From NCBI RefSeq assembly GCF_025273675.1, contig NZ_CP045809.1, positions 3,224,001-3,288,000 on the forward strand: a stretch of DNA of 64,000 nt, in the 5' to 3' direction. Positions 54,655 to 64,000 of the stretch are shown in pieces. The position numbers were made by a program, and so were the translations under genes. Positions within the stretch are counted from its first letter, which is position 1; each line of letters opens with the position of its first letter. The notes below the pieces were generated by a model, which made no database searches, was not told where the DNA came from, and saw nothing but the letters and a program-made list of their open reading frames with translations. The stretch is from Gordonia pseudamarae (GTDB taxonomy: Bacteria > Actinomycetota > Actinomycetes > Mycobacteriales > Mycobacteriaceae).

Positions 54655-54825
54655 CTTTGAACAAGGGTAGCGTCTCCGGTCAGCTGTCGCCAGCCGCCCG
54701 ATTTTGTTCGGGCCGCCCGGTCCGGCTACTCTTGCAGGGTTGCCTTGTGACGTCCGCGGCCATCCGGCCGCCGGTACGCCCGAGGTAGAACCACCGACCA
54801 TCCATCTACCCAAGGGAGTTCGAAC

Positions 54826-55014
54826 ATGGCTGCCGTCTGCGATATCTGCGGCAAGGGCCCGGGCTTCGGCAAGTCCGTCTCGCACTCACACCGTCGCACC
54901 AACCGTCGGTGGAATCCCAACATCCAGTCCGTTCGCGTGGAGGTCGCCCCCGGCAACCGCAAGCGCAAGAACGTCTGCACCTCGTGCTTGAAGGCCGGCA
55001 AGACCAGCGTCTAG
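54826..55014 (+). CDS. rpmB: 50S ribosomal protein L28
   Basis: 62 aa. [20 protein letters not shown], then [15 protein letters not shown] and [11 protein letters not shown]: the zinc-binding C+ form with two CxxC motifs. The 229-base gap upstream separates it from doxX and must carry its promoter, which I could not pinpoint. Confidence 0.96.
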   Translation: MAAVCDICGKGPGFGKSVSHSHRRTNRRWNPNIQSVRVEVAPGNRKRKNVCTSCLKAGKTSV

Positions 55015-55023
55015 CCCTACCGA

Positions 55024-55076
55024 CCCGACATCGGCGGTCGCCCACACCTGGTGGGCGTGCCGTCGATGTTTGTTTT
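55024..55076 (+). terminator. Probable rpmB terminator
   Basis: GCCCAC and GTGGGC pair around ACCTG (55040-55056), extended by imperfect CGAC/GTCG pairing on both sides, and followed by the T-rich stretch TTTGTTTT. Starts 10 bases after the rpmB stop. Confidence 0.5.
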
Positions 55077-55178
55077 ACGGACAGCCCAGTGTGCTTGTGC
55101 GGACAATCCATTCAGCGACCGAACACTCGCTCGCGCCCGGTGACCGGAACCACGAACCGCCCCGATAATGTTCTCGGC

Positions 55179-55976
55179 ATGACCGCACCCACAGATCCCT
55201 CGACCGGCAACGTCGTCTCCCAGGACGGCCACGTCCTGATCGTCCCCATCGCCGACCCGGCAGCCGGCACCGCGATGGCCCGCGACACCATCCTCGACGG
55301 CGCGGCAGCTCTGCAGGCCGTCGCCCGCGGCGACCGCGATGCCAGAGTCCTCCTGCTCTCCGGTCGCGGTGCCAACTTCTGCGCCGGCGGCAATGTGCGG
55401 GCGTTCGCCTCCGCCGACGACCGTTCGGCATACCTGCGTGGGCTCGCCGACGACGCGCACGCCTTCGTCCGCGCCATCTACGAAGCCGACATCCCCGTCG
55501 TCGTCGCCGCCAAGAACTGGGCAGCGGGCATCGGGATGAGCTTCGTTCTGCACGGTGACGTCGTCATCGGCGGCCCGTCCACCAAACTCCAGCCCGCGTA
55601 CGGCGGCATCGGCCTGTCCCCCGACGGCGGCATGAGCTGGGCGCTGCCCCGCGCCATCGGCGCCGCGCGCGCCCGCAATGTCATCCTCACCAACCGCGTC
55701 ATCACCGCCGACGAGGCCCTGTCCTGGGGCATCCTCTCCGAGATCGTCGACGACGATCAGGTGAACGCGGTGGCCCTCGAACGCGCCCGAAAGATCGCCG
55801 CAGGACCGGTGAACGCGATCCGGGCGGCGCGCAGACTGCTCAGCACGTCGGCGGGCAACTCCTTGGACGAACACCTCAACATCGAGGCCCGGTCCATCTC
55901 GACCCTCGCCGGGCGGCCCGAGGGCATCGAGGGTGTGGATGCGTTCATCGGAAAGCGCAAGCCCAACTGGGGGTGA
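55179..55976 (+). CDS. Enoyl-CoA hydratase/isomerase family protein
   Basis: 265 aa crotonase fold. The oxyanion-hole segments are LLLSGRGANFCAGGNVRAF and AAKNWAAGIGMSFVLHGDVV; a C-terminal region (RSISTLAGRPEGIEGVDAFI) completes the trimer core. The residues usually serving as catalytic glutamates are not both evident: the second loop reads YGGIGLSPDGGMSW, with Asp at that place, as in isomerase or 3-hydroxyacyl-type members. CoA substrate unknown. ATG 55179; upstream frame is the shadow of rpmB. Confidence 0.82.
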   Translation: MTAPTDPSTGNVVSQDGHVLIVPIADPAAGTAMARDTILDGAAALQAVARGDRDARVLLLSGRGANFCAGGNVRAFASADDRSAYLRGLADDAHAFVRAIYEADIPVVVAAKNWAAGIGMSFVLHGDVVIGGPSTKLQPAYGGIGLSPDGGMSWALPRAIGAARARNVILTNRVITADEALSWGILSEIVDDDQVNAVALERARKIAAGPVNAIRAARRLLSTSAGNSLDEHLNIEARSISTLAGRPEGIEGVDAFIGKRKPNWG

Positions 55977-55979
55977 CCG

Positions 55980-56660
55980 CTACGGCAGTCGCCAGTCGAC
56001 GGGTTCGGCGCCGAGGTCTTCCAGAGCCTCGTTGGCCTGGCTGAACGGCCGGGAACCGAAGAACCCGCGGCTGGCGGACAGCGGCGACGGATGTGCCGAC
56101 TTGATCACCGGCACATCCGGCAGCCACTCCTCCAGACTTTGCGCGTCACGGCCCCACAGGATCGCCACCAGCGGTTCGGCCTCGCGCGCGACGAGGGCCT
56201 TGATGGCACATTCGGTGACCTGCTCCCAGCCCTTCTTACGGTGCGATCCGGCCTCTCCCGGCCGCACCGTGAGGACTCTGTTGAGCAGCAGGACACCGTT
56301 GTCGGCCCACGGGGTGAGGTCACCGGTGCCGGGCATCGGGTAGCCCAGATCCTGGCAGTACTCGGTGTAGATATTCGCCAGCGACCGTGGGATCGGCGAA
56401 ACATCAGGTGCCACAGAGAAACTCAGTCCGACCGCGTGCCCGGGGGTGGGATAGGGATCTTGTCCGACGATCAGCACCCGCACGTCGTCGAACGGATAGG
56501 TGAAGGCGCGCAAGACATTCGCTCCGGCCGGCAGGTACCGGCGCCCGGCCGTCACCTCGTCCCGGAGGAACTGTCCCATCTCGGTGACGATCGGTTCGAC
56601 CGGCTCCAGCGCCCGCGCCCACCCCGGATCGACCAATTCGGACAGTGGTTTCGGGCTCAA
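55980..56660 (-). CDS. ung: Uracil-DNA glycosylase, family 1
   Basis: 226 aa. [22 protein letters not shown] holds the catalytic aspartate (motif GQDPYH with T in place of H), and the DNA-intercalation motif is [13 protein letters not shown]. Removes uracil from DNA. Start ATG overlaps the stop of the upstream LbH protein. Confidence 0.95.
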   Translation of the reverse strand: MSPKPLSELVDPGWARALEPVEPIVTEMGQFLRDEVTAGRRYLPAGANVLRAFTYPFDDVRVLIVGQDPYPTPGHAVGLSFSVAPDVSPIPRSLANIYTEYCQDLGYPMPGTGDLTPWADNGVLLLNRVLTVRPGEAGSHRKKGWEQVTECAIKALVAREAEPLVAILWGRDAQSLEEWLPDVPVIKSAHPSPLSASRGFFGSRPFSQANEALEDLGAEPVDWRLP

Positions 56661-57178
56661 TCGAGTCTCCTCAGTTCACGCCGGTAGTACTGGGCGTTCT
56701 CGTAATACATCGTCGCGTTCAGGTCCAGGTGCCCCTCGGGCACCTCATAGCCCTGGCGGATCTTGGCCGGCACGCCGAGCGCCATCTGCCGCGGCCCGAC
56801 GGTGAACCCGAACGGGATCACCGCACCCGCCCCGACGATCGCCCCGTCGCCGATCACCGAACCGTTGAGCACGATCGAGCCGGAGGCGATGAGTACGTCG
56901 TTGCCGATGGTGGATCCCTCGATGTGGGCGTTGTGGCCGACGACGCAGCCCTCCCCCAGCACCGTCGCGTCGACCATAGTGCAGTGGATGACGGTGCCGT
57001 CCTGAATATTGCTGCGCGCACCGATGGTGATGGCACCGTAGTCACCGCGAAGCACCGCCCCCGGCCACACCGACACCCCGTCGCCGAGGGTCACCGCACC
57101 GATCACGGTGGCGTCGGGATGGACGTAGGAGTCCTTCCCCAAGGTCGGTTCACGGTCGCCGAGTGCGTAGATCGCCAT
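56657..57178 (-). CDS. Gamma-carbonic-anhydrase-like left-handed beta-helix protein
   Basis: 173 aa. Repeated hexapeptides (e.g. [19 protein letters not shown]) form a left-handed beta-helix, and the three metal histidines are present (VIHCTM, GHNAH). Related proteins (YrdA/PaaY) have zinc and may show weak carbonic anhydrase or thioesterase activity. Between thiL and ung, coupled to ung by a four-base overlap. Confidence 0.85.
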   Translation of the reverse strand: MAIYALGDREPTLGKDSYVHPDATVIGAVTLGDGVSVWPGAVLRGDYGAITIGARSNIQDGTVIHCTMVDATVLGEGCVVGHNAHIEGSTIGNDVLIASGSIVLNGSVIGDGAIVGAGAVIPFGFTVGPRQMALGVPAKIRQGYEVPEGHLDLNATMYYENAQYYRRELRRLD

Positions 57179-57186
57179 TCCACGAT

Positions 57187-58302
57187 CTAACCATCGAACG
57201 ATTGCCAGCCACGCACCGCTCCGGCGGGTGCCCCGTCGATCAGTACCCCGTCGATCAGTACCTCGTCGATCAGTACCCCGGCCGCGCCCGGCGGCTGCGC
57301 CCGGACATCACCGATGACGGTCCAGCCGGACGGCACCTGGTCGGCCCGCCCGAACGCGGCCAGCAGCTGGTGGTCCTCACCCCCGGCCAGCACCCAGTCC
57401 GTCGCGTCCGAACCGAGCGCGGCGGCCGCCGCGCCGAGTGCCGCGGGCCTCGGCACCGCGTCGGTATCGACGGCCACCCGCACCCCGGACCTGTCGGCCA
57501 TGGTGATCAGTTCCTCGATGAGCCCGTCGGAGACGTCGGTCATCGCATGGGCTCCGGCCGCGGCGGCGATCACACCCTGTCCGAGGTCGGGGCCGGGAAT
57601 CCGGAACGCTGCGACGAGCTCGGCGAAGTCGTCACCCAGGTCGCGACGACCGGACAGCAGGATCGCCAGGCCGGCGGCCGATCCGCCGAGCGGGCCGCTG
57701 ACGGCCAGCACATCACCGGGCCGGGCACCGCCGATCGGTACCGGCCGGTACCCGTCCATGGCACCGAGCGCGGTCACGGTGATCACGATCTGGTCCGCCG
57801 CGACGAGATCGCCGCCGAGCAACACCGCGCCGAGGTCTGCGGCGGCGTCGACGATGCCACGATTGATACCGGTCACCGCCTCGACGGCCGTCGAGGCTGG
57901 TACCGCGATGGACACGACGACCCCCGTGATGCGCGCCCCCATCGCGGCGACATCGGCGGTGGCCTGCACGACCGCCCGCGCACCGATCTGCCACGGCGAC
58001 GACAGGTCGAGCCGGAAGTGGCGCCCCTCGACGAGGGTGTCGGTACTGATCGCCGTGTGACCCGGGGACCGGAATACCGCGGCATCGTCGCCGGTGCCCA
58101 CCACGGTGATGCCGGACACCGGCGTACCTGTGCCACCGGGCGGATCGGCGGCGCGCGTCAGTTCGGTCAGCACGCCGCGCTCGCCCACCTCTCCTACGGT
58201 GCGCCCGGGCGGCGGTGCCGGCGCCGGGCCGGGAGCAATCGGTTCCACTGGATCTCCTGGCCGGGTCGTTTGAGTCGCGCGCACCTGCGTTGTCGGCGAC
58301 AA
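57187..58302 (-). CDS. thiL: Thiamine-monophosphate kinase
   Basis: 371 aa with TTG start at 58302 (later GTG or ATG starts are possible, since the first 35 residues are Pro-rich and not conserved). VVGTGDDAAVF, STDTLVEGRHF, VVQATADVAAMGA, GGDLVAAD and MTDVSDGLIEEL are the ATP/TMP-binding motifs of ThiL. Makes thiamine diphosphate from the monophosphate. Near the C-terminus a three-fold repeat encodes VLIDE VLIDG VLIDG where relatives have one VLVDG. Confidence 0.9.
   Translation of the reverse strand: MSPTTQVRATQTTRPGDPVEPIAPGPAPAPPPGRTVGEVGERGVLTELTRAADPPGGTGTPVSGITVVGTGDDAAVFRSPGHTAISTDTLVEGRHFRLDLSSPWQIGARAVVQATADVAAMGARITGVVVSIAVPASTAVEAVTGINRGIVDAAADLGAVLLGGDLVAADQIVITVTALGAMDGYRPVPIGGARPGDVLAVSGPLGGSAAGLAILLSGRRDLGDDFAELVAAFRIPGPDLGQGVIAAAAGAHAMTDVSDGLIEELITMADRSGVRVAVDTDAVPRPAALGAAAAALGSDATDWVLAGGEDHQLLAAFGRADQVPSGWTVIGDVRAQPPGAAGVLIDEVLIDGVLIDGAPAGAVRGWQSFDG
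57231..57279. repeat. 15-bp tandem repeat in thiL
   Basis: Three units of CCCCGTCGATCAGTA (one with a single change) plus four bases, in frame, near the 3' end of thiL. Copy number may differ between strains. Confidence 0.9.
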
Positions 58303-58445
58303 TATGGCGACAGTGTAGGGGTCGGCGCACCCGCGCCGGCGTCACGCCGTGGCGGCAGGTGCTGCCGGTGCCGGTGGCCATCTCGGCGCCGCCGACGGAA
58401 CACGGCGCGGGGCACCACGGTGCCGGCGCAGGACGGAGGACGCGA

Positions 58446-58682
58446 ATGGTTCAGGCATACATACTGATTCAGACCGAGGTAGGGCGGGCCGCACTGGCCG
58501 CCGCGGCGATCGCGGAGATCAGCGGGGTGTCCTCGTCCGAGGAGGTCAGCGGACCGTACGACGTGATCGTGCGCGTGGAAACCACCGACGCCGGTCGGCT
58601 CACCGAGGACATCGTGCCGCAGATCCAGAAGGTCGACGGCATCACCCGCACCCTGACCTGTCCGGTCGTCGGGGCCCGCTGA
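58446..58682 (+). CDS. Lrp/AsnC ligand-binding (RAM) domain protein without HTH
   Basis: 78 aa. GGAGG lies 6 bases before ATG 58446. MVQAYILIQTEVGRAALA, SGPYDVIVRVETTD and IQKVDGITRTLTCPVV cover exactly one RAM domain; no DNA-binding part is present and none is encoded upstream. Such stand-alone domains bind amino acids and may modulate partner regulators. Divergent from thiL, followed by a DUF3515 gene. Confidence 0.85.
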   Translation: MVQAYILIQTEVGRAALAAAAIAEISGVSSSEEVSGPYDVIVRVETTDAGRLTEDIVPQIQKVDGITRTLTCPVVGAR

Positions 58683-58748
58683 GACCGGTGGGCCCCCGCC
58701 TGGGGACCCGCGCCGGTGCCCATGCGCGCCGCGTTTAGCCTTGGTGTT

Positions 58749-59420
58749 GTGAACGACTCAGGATCCGGGCAGTCCGACGACCGGTCGCCCGCCGCCGGCA
58801 GCAGCCCCGCCGGCGACGGGCCCGGCGCGCCCGCCCCCGCGGACACCTCTCCCCCGGCCGATACCCCCGGTCCAGATGTCACCGGCACCGGTACCCGGGC
58901 TGTTCCGGCACCGCGCGATGATTCGCGCCGACTCAGCCCCGCACTGATCGCGACCCTGGTCACCATCCCCGTGGTGGTGCTGACCTTCTTCATCGTGGTG
59001 GCGGCACTGAAGCCCGATGCCGAGGCCAACCCGGTCGCGTCCTTGGCCGCGCCGGGGTCGTCGTCGACGGAATGCGCCGCACTCGTGGACGCACTACCCG
59101 ACCGATTCGACGGTTTCTCCGACAAGAAGACATCCGACGACGGGCTGGTGCGATACACCTCCTCTGACGGCGACATCGTGCTGCGGTGCGGTGTCGACCG
59201 GCCCGCGGGCCTGGCCCCGACCAGCAATCTGCAGGTGGTCAATCCCGTGCAGTGGTTCATGACCGACACCCGCGACGGGTCCGGCCAGGCGTACGTGAGC
59301 GTCGACCGTCGCCCCTACGTGGCGTTGTGGTTGCCGGTCAACGCCGGCAATGCACCGATCACCGATATCTCCGCGATCATCAGCAAGACCCTGCCGATGG
59401 CCCCACTGGACTTCGGCTGA
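58749..59420 (+). CDS. DUF3515 membrane protein
   Basis: 223 aa, GTG start. Residues 1-65 are Pro/Gly/Ser-rich and cytoplasmic. One membrane helix (LIATLVTIPVVVLTFFIVVA) follows, then an external domain with CAALVDALPDRFDGF and VLRCGVDRP (a cysteine pair likely bonded outside) and VNPVQWFMTDT. Matches DUF3515, found beside thiL, gpsA or rpmB in mycobacteria (Rv2980, from memory). Function unknown. Confidence 0.82.
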   Translation: MNDSGSGQSDDRSPAAGSSPAGDGPGAPAPADTSPPADTPGPDVTGTGTRAVPAPRDDSRRLSPALIATLVTIPVVVLTFFIVVAALKPDAEANPVASLAAPGSSSTECAALVDALPDRFDGFSDKKTSDDGLVRYTSSDGDIVLRCGVDRPAGLAPTSNLQVVNPVQWFMTDTRDGSGQAYVSVDRRPYVALWLPVNAGNAPITDISAIISKTLPMAPLDFG

Positions 59421-59465
59421 CCCTGATCTCGGCCGACCCGGATATCGGTCGGTACAGTCGAGCGC

Positions 59466-60482
59466 TCAGGCGGTGGGGCGGCCGTAGGTCTCGGGTTTGC
59501 GGCTACGGCCCAGCAGCGAGCTGACCGCCTCTCCCGTCGACATCCCCTCGTGGCAGACGGCGGCGACGGCATCGGTCAACGGCATCTCCACACCGTGCTC
59601 GCGGGCGAGCGCGCGCACCGACACACACGACTTGACGCCTTCGGCGACCTGCCCGTTGGTGGCCGCCTGCGCCTCCTCCATCGTCGCGCCCTCACCCAGT
59701 TTTGCGCCGAAGGTGCGGTTGCGTGAGAGCGGCGAGGAACAGGTGGCGACGAGATCCCCGACCCCGGCCAGCCCCGCGAACGTCTCGGCCTGCGCCCCCA
59801 GGGCATGACCGAGCCGGATGGTCTCGGCCAGCCCCCGGGTGATGATGCTGGCCAGGGTGTTCATGCCGAAGCCCATCCCGCCCGCCATCCCGCATGCCAG
59901 CGCGATCACGTTCTTGACGGCGCCGCCGATCTCGCAGCCGACGACGTCGGTGTTGGTGTACGGACGGAAGTAAGCGGTGGAGAACGCGGCCTGCAGCTCG
60001 GTGGCGCGTGCCTCGTCCGGGCATGCGATCACCGTCGCGGCCGGCTGCTGCTCGGCCACCTCGCGAGCCAGATTCGGTCCGCTGAGTACGGCGATCTGGT
60101 CGGCGGGAAAACCACTGACCTCCGCGATCACCTCGGTCATCCGCATCAGGGTGCTGGTTTCCACGCCCTTGGCCAGGGACACCAGCGATGCCGTGGGCCG
60201 CAGGTGTTCGCGCCATTCGGCGAGATTCGCGCGCAGCGACTGCGACGGCACCGCGCACACCACGATGTCCGCGCCGCTCAACGCCTCGGGCACCGACGAC
60301 GTCGCCCGCAGGGACTCGGGCAGCGCGATCCCCTTCAGATAATCGGGATTGGTGTGAGCGGTGTTGATCGCCTCGGCCAGGGCCGGGCGACGCGCCCACA
60401 TCGTGGTCTCGACACCGGCATCGACCAGCACTTTCGCGGTTGCCGTCCCCCACGATCCGGATCCCATCACCACAGCACGCAC
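59466..60482 (-). CDS. gpsA: Glycerol-3-phosphate dehydrogenase (NAD(P)+)
   Basis: 338 aa from GTG 60482 (AGAGGA upstream); [19 protein letters not shown] is the nucleotide-binding N-terminus. [34 protein letters not shown] (catalytic Lys) and [17 protein letters not shown] are GpsA signatures. Makes glycerol-3-phosphate for phospholipids. Confidence 0.94.
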   Translation of the reverse strand: MRAVVMGSGSWGTATAKVLVDAGVETTMWARRPALAEAINTAHTNPDYLKGIALPESLRATSSVPEALSGADIVVCAVPSQSLRANLAEWREHLRPTASLVSLAKGVETSTLMRMTEVIAEVSGFPADQIAVLSGPNLAREVAEQQPAATVIACPDEARATELQAAFSTAYFRPYTNTDVVGCEIGGAVKNVIALACGMAGGMGFGMNTLASIITRGLAETIRLGHALGAQAETFAGLAGVGDLVATCSSPLSRNRTFGAKLGEGATMEEAQAATNGQVAEGVKSCVSVRALAREHGVEMPLTDAVAAVCHEGMSTGEAVSSLLGRSRKPETYGRPTA

Positions 60483-60672
60483 ACACAGTCCTCTCGCCGG
60501 GCCACACTCTCGGGCAGTCGATCCGCCATCGGGCCACCCGCCGACCCGCCGGGCCACCCGTCCTTACCGACACAGTAGCGCTCGTGCACCGCGCGGCGGG
60601 ACCGCATCGGCGCGCCGCCCCGGCACCCCCTCGCAGCCCGCCGGGCCGTCGGCCATGATGGAGGCCATGACC

Positions 60673-61425
60673 ATGCCAGCCGACCGGCCGGATCACCGAC
60701 CCGCGACGGACCACACCGCCGCGATTCTGGCGGTGAAGTCCCTGGCCGACGCCAAGTCCCGGCTCACCGGCTGGGACGATCACAACCGCCGCGCACTGGT
60801 GACCGCGATGCTCGCCGACACGATCGCCGCGATCCGCGCGGCCGGATGCCCGCATGTGTGGGTGGTCTCGCCCGACCCGGTGGTCCTGCGGGAGGCCGCC
60901 GACTCGGGCGCGACTGGGATCGCCGAGACCCTCACCGGCACCGGCGACGGCCTGAACCTCGCGATGGCCGAGGGGATCGGCGCGGCTCGCCGCCGGCTCC
61001 CCGAACTGCGCCGGGTGCTGCTGGTCCAGGCGGACCTGCCCGCGGCCACCGGTAAGCAGATCCTCGAGGCACTCGTCGCGGCTGCCCCGCATCGTCAGGC
61101 GCTGGTGGCAGATGTGCGCGGCGACGGCACCGCCATGCTGGTGCGCGATGCCCACATCGGCACACCGACCCGCTTCGGCCCCGACTCGGCCGCGCTGCAC
61201 CGCCGCGACGGGGCGACCGAACTCGATCCCGGGCGCGCCCGATGGCCCGGACTGCGCCGCGACGTCGACACCGCCGAGGATCTGGTCGCGGCGGCGGCCC
61301 TGGGGGTGGGCGTCCGCACGGCGCGGGTCCTGTGTGATGGTCCCGACCCCGATATCCCCGGTACCGCGGAATGTTCACCCACCGCATGCCATCGCGGACG
61401 CGGATACGTCATGATTGACCGGTGA
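60673..61425 (+). CDS. fbiD: Phosphoenolpyruvate guanylyltransferase (F420 biosynthesis)
   Basis: 250 aa; several ATGs are in frame and 60673 is chosen because GGAGG lies 8 bases upstream. [27 protein letters not shown] and DGTAMLVRD are CofC/FbiD nucleotidyltransferase motifs. In mycobacteria FbiD activates phosphoenolpyruvate with GTP for coenzyme F420. Between gpsA and ppk as in M. tuberculosis (Rv2983). A Gly/Arg/Cys-containing C-terminal tail is extra. Confidence 0.88.
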   Translation: MPADRPDHRPATDHTAAILAVKSLADAKSRLTGWDDHNRRALVTAMLADTIAAIRAAGCPHVWVVSPDPVVLREAADSGATGIAETLTGTGDGLNLAMAEGIGAARRRLPELRRVLLVQADLPAATGKQILEALVAAAPHRQALVADVRGDGTAMLVRDAHIGTPTRFGPDSAALHRRDGATELDPGRARWPGLRRDVDTAEDLVAAAALGVGVRTARVLCDGPDPDIPGTAECSPTACHRGRGYVMIDR

Positions 61426-63653
61426 GCCCTGCCGACGACACCGCAAGCCCCGACAGCGTCAACACGATCCCCTCCCAGGCGGCCGCGGCCGGTGACGGCC
61501 CGGATGTGGCGATTCCGGGAGCGCCACCGGCGGCCACACTCAGCCCCGATGAACTCACCGATCTGCCCGACGACCGCTATCTCAACCGTGAATTGAGTTG
61601 GCTGGACTTCAACTCCAGGGTTCTGGCGCTGGCCGAGGACACCTCGCAGCCGCTGCTGGAGCGGGCCAAGTTCCTGGCGATCTTCGCCTCGAACCTCGAC
61701 GAGTTCTTCATGGTCCGGGTGGCCGGTCTCAAACGTCGAGACGAAACCGGACTGTCGGTGCGGTCGGCCGACGGGCTGTCGCCGCGCGAGCAGTTGCAGC
61801 GGATCGCCGGCCGTACCCAGACGATCGCCGACCGGCACGCCCGGGTGTTCCTCGACATGGTGCAGCCTGAGTTGGCGGAGAACAACATTCACGTGGTGGG
61901 CTGGAACGATCTGTCACCGCAACAACGCGAGCGGCTCGTCCAGTACTTCAACGAGCAGGTGTTCCCGGTCCTCACCCCACTGGCCGTCGACCCGGCCCAC
62001 CCGTTCCCCTACATCAGCAGCCTGAGCCTGAATCTTGCTGTCACGGTTCGTGACTCTCCAGAAGGACCGGAGCACTTCGCCCGCGTCAAGGTCCCGGACA
62101 ATGTGAAGCGCTTCGTCCGCGTCGACACCCTCATCCCCGAGCCGGACAGCTCCGACGACGGACCCGCCGCGGCGGTCTTCCTGCCCACCGAACGGCTGAT
62201 CGCGGCCAACCTCGAGCATCTGTTCCCTGGCATGGAGGTCGCCGACTGCCATGCCTTCCGTGTCACCCGGAACGCCGATTTCGAGGTCGACGAGGACCGC
62301 GACGAGGACCTGCTGCAGGCCCTCGAACGTGAGCTGGCTCGTAGACGATTCGGCTCACCGGTCCGCCTGGAGGTGGCCGATGACATGACCGAGCACATGC
62401 TCGAGCTGCTCCTGCGCGAACTCGACGTCAACCCCGCCGACGTGATCCAGGTGCCCGGCCTGCTCGACCTGTCGTCGCTGTTCGAGATCTACGGGGTGGA
62501 TCGCCCACAGCTCAAGGACCGCCCGTTCGTGCCGGCCACCCACCCGGCGTTCGGTGAAAGGGAAACGCCGCGCAGCATCTTCGCCACCCTCAAGGAGGGT
62601 GATGTGCTGGTCCACCACCCGTACGACTCGTTCTCCACCAGCGTGCAGCGGTTCATCGAGCAGGCGGCGGCCGACCCGCACGTGCTGGCCATCAAGCAGA
62701 CCCTGTACCGCACCTCCGGTGATTCACCGATCGTCAACGCCCTCATCGACGCCGCCGAGGCCGGCAAACAGGTTGTGGCGCTGGTGGAGTTGAAGGCACG
62801 CTTCGACGAGCAGGCCAACATCCGCTGGGCCCGCAAACTCGAGCAGGCGGGCGTACACGTGGTGTACGGCCTCGTCGGACTCAAAACCCACTGCAAGACG
62901 TGCCTGGTGGTGCGGCGCGAGGGATCGACGATCAAACGGTACTGCCACATCGGCACCGGCAACTACAATCCCAAGACCGCGCGCCTGTACGAGGACATGG
63001 GCCTGTTCACCGCAGCACCGGATGTGGGCGCGGACCTCACCGATCTGTTCAACACGCTCACCGGATACTCGCGCAAGACCGGCTACCGCAACATCCTGGT
63101 GTCGCCGCACGGAATCCGGTCGGGCATCGTGGACCGGATCGCCGCCGAGATCGACCGCAGCCGTGCCGGCGACAAGCGTGCGCGAATTCAGCTGAAGGCC
63201 AACGCGCTCGTCGACGAGCAGATCATCGACGCGCTCTACCGGGCCTCGCAGGCCGGGGTGCCGGTGGATGTGGTGGTGCGGGGTATCTGCGCGTTGCGAC
63301 CGGGCATACCGGGACTCAGCGAGAACATCGTCGTCCGTTCCATCCTCGGCCAATTCCTGGAACATTCGCGCATCCTGCATTTCAGTTCGGTGGACGAGTA
63401 CTGGATCGGTTCGGCCGACATGATGCACCGCAACCTCGACCGGCGCGTCGAGGTGATGGTGCAGGTGCGCGACGCGCACTCGGTGGTCGAGATCCGTGAC
63501 ATGTTCGATTCGGCGCTCGACGCGCGCACCCGCTGCTGGGTATTGCAGTCCGACGGCAGTTGGCTGGCCTCACCCGCCGCGGGCGAGGAGGTGCGCGATC
63601 ATCAGCTCCAGATGATCAGGCGCCACCGCCGCCGTCCCGAGCGTTCCGCCTGA
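61422..63653 (+). CDS. ppk: Polyphosphate kinase 1
   Basis: 743 aa. The N domain contains [16 protein letters not shown] and [15 protein letters not shown]; the catalytic phospho-histidine is in [11 protein letters not shown] (about H509), and a second conserved region is [20 protein letters not shown]. Builds polyphosphate from ATP. GTG start overlaps the fbiD stop. The first 45 residues are a variable Ala/Pro-rich tail. Confidence 0.95.
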   Translation: MSPADDTASPDSVNTIPSQAAAAGDGPDVAIPGAPPAATLSPDELTDLPDDRYLNRELSWLDFNSRVLALAEDTSQPLLERAKFLAIFASNLDEFFMVRVAGLKRRDETGLSVRSADGLSPREQLQRIAGRTQTIADRHARVFLDMVQPELAENNIHVVGWNDLSPQQRERLVQYFNEQVFPVLTPLAVDPAHPFPYISSLSLNLAVTVRDSPEGPEHFARVKVPDNVKRFVRVDTLIPEPDSSDDGPAAAVFLPTERLIAANLEHLFPGMEVADCHAFRVTRNADFEVDEDRDEDLLQALERELARRRFGSPVRLEVADDMTEHMLELLLRELDVNPADVIQVPGLLDLSSLFEIYGVDRPQLKDRPFVPATHPAFGERETPRSIFATLKEGDVLVHHPYDSFSTSVQRFIEQAAADPHVLAIKQTLYRTSGDSPIVNALIDAAEAGKQVVALVELKARFDEQANIRWARKLEQAGVHVVYGLVGLKTHCKTCLVVRREGSTIKRYCHIGTGNYNPKTARLYEDMGLFTAAPDVGADLTDLFNTLTGYSRKTGYRNILVSPHGIRSGIVDRIAAEIDRSRAGDKRARIQLKANALVDEQIIDALYRASQAGVPVDVVVRGICALRPGIPGLSENIVVRSILGQFLEHSRILHFSSVDEYWIGSADMMHRNLDRRVEVMVQVRDAHSVVEIRDMFDSALDARTRCWVLQSDGSWLASPAAGEEVRDHQLQMIRRHRRRPERSA

Positions 63654-63659
63654 CCCGTC

Positions 63660-64000
63660 ATGTCCAAGAACGACAAGACGGTGTGGGCGGCCGGGGGCGT
63701 GCTGTGGCGCAAGGAGTCCGACGACTCGCCGGTGGAGGTGGGGCTGGTCCATCGGCCCCACTACGACGACTGGTCGCTGCCCAAGGGCAAAGCCGACGCG
63801 GGCGAGACGCTGGCCGACACGGCCGTCCGAGAGCTGGCCGAGGAGACCGGGCATGCGGTCCGGCTCGGACGCTGGCTGCGCGATGTGACCTACCGGCTGC
63901 CGCGCGGCGACAGCAAACACGTCCGCTACTGGTCGGCGCGGGCGATCTCGGGATCGTTCGAAGCCAATCACGAGGTCGATCGCGTCGAGTGGTTGCCGAT
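63660..64000 (+). CDS. Nudix hydrolase (MutT1-like), 3' end outside window
   Basis: 113 residues visible from ATG 63660. MSKNDKTVWAAGGVLWR begins the fold and the Nudix box is GKADAGETLADTAVRELAEETG, here split as GKADAGE and RELAEETG with all key residues. Placement right after ppk matches mutT1 (Rv2985) of M. tuberculosis, which carries a second histidine-phosphatase domain; that part would be outside the window. It would clean oxidised guanine nucleotides or diadenosine polyphosphates. Confidence 0.85.
   Translation, partial: MSKNDKTVWAAGGVLWRKESDDSPVEVGLVHRPHYDDWSLPKGKADAGETLADTAVRELAEETGHAVRLGRWLRDVTYRLPRGDSKHVRYWSARAISGSFEANHEVDRVEWLP

Noticed and set aside
55180..55976. Crotonase gene as a fusion with rpmB (start 54909)
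   Set aside because: The upstream part is rpmB in another frame plus its terminator; ATG 55179 gives the normal family length.

Overview
The window is high-GC DNA from a mycolic-acid actinobacterium of the order Mycobacteriales, most like Gordonia. The evidence is the codon bias (mostly G or C at third positions), the gene families (methylglucose-lipopolysaccharide enzymes OctT and GpgP, FbiD of F420 synthesis, DUF3558 lipoprotein, cysteine leader peptides), and gene order. From memory, 8.4-46.4 kb follows the Mycobacterium tuberculosis order from hemW to proA (roughly Rv2388c-Rv2427c), and 50.1-64 kb follows recG to ppk/mutT1 (roughly Rv2973c-Rv2985). The species call is an inference; no rRNA is present.

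1-8.4 kb: an acyl-CoA metabolism locus. It holds a single-chain long-chain acyl-CoA carboxylase (cut by the window edge), a divergent phosphotriesterase-family hydrolase, the scar of an acyl-CoA synthetase gene, a TetR regulator, and an operon of short-chain dehydrogenase, acyl-CoA dehydrogenase and an aminoglycoside-phosphotransferase-type kinase. The last three match the core of the bacterial levulinate/4-hydroxyacid pathway. Two near-identical 27-bp sites sit in front of the SDR operon and in the carboxylase/hydrolase promoter region, so one regulator may control both.

8.4-21 kb: hemW, then assimilatory sulfate reduction (leader peptide, nirA, cysH, cysD, cysN, a sirohydrochlorin chelatase), an alpha/beta hydrolase, and the oppositely oriented sulfate ABC importer subI-cysT-cysW-cysA. 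Both the reduction operon and the importer operon are preceded by a small ORF ending in cysteine codons, consistent with cysteine-dependent attenuation.

21-34.4 kb: an M3 peptidase, lepA, a decayed pair of membrane-protein genes, a PAP2/diacylglycerol-kinase fusion, a DUF559 nuclease-like gene bracketed by inverted palindromes, a small hydrolase, a PemK/MazF-like protein, the conserved ATP-grasp/alpha-E/transglutaminase operon, and a sulfotransferase-like gene.

34.5-46.4 kb: housekeeping genes. These are rpsT, holA, comEC-comEA, degV, octT-gpgP-rsfS, nadD, a VWA/MoxR pair and proA. Two copies of a 50-bp dispersed repeat lie here.

46.4-50.1 kb: an accessory island exactly between the two conserved blocks. 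It contains a 5'-truncated vapC, a membrane-anchored or secreted HNH nuclease, a Thr/Pro-rich protein with a helical N-terminus, a WXG100-like protein and a DUF3558 lipoprotein. This is the least explained part of the window.

50.1-64 kb: recG, a FakA-like DAK2 protein, a DoxX membrane protein, rpmB, a crotonase, ung, a gamma-carbonic-anhydrase-like protein, thiL, an Lrp-type ligand-binding protein, a DUF3515 protein, gpsA, fbiD, ppk and the start of a mutT1-like Nudix gene. No tRNA, rRNA, insertion sequence or CRISPR array was seen. Homology statements rest on motif recognition and memory, not on database searches.
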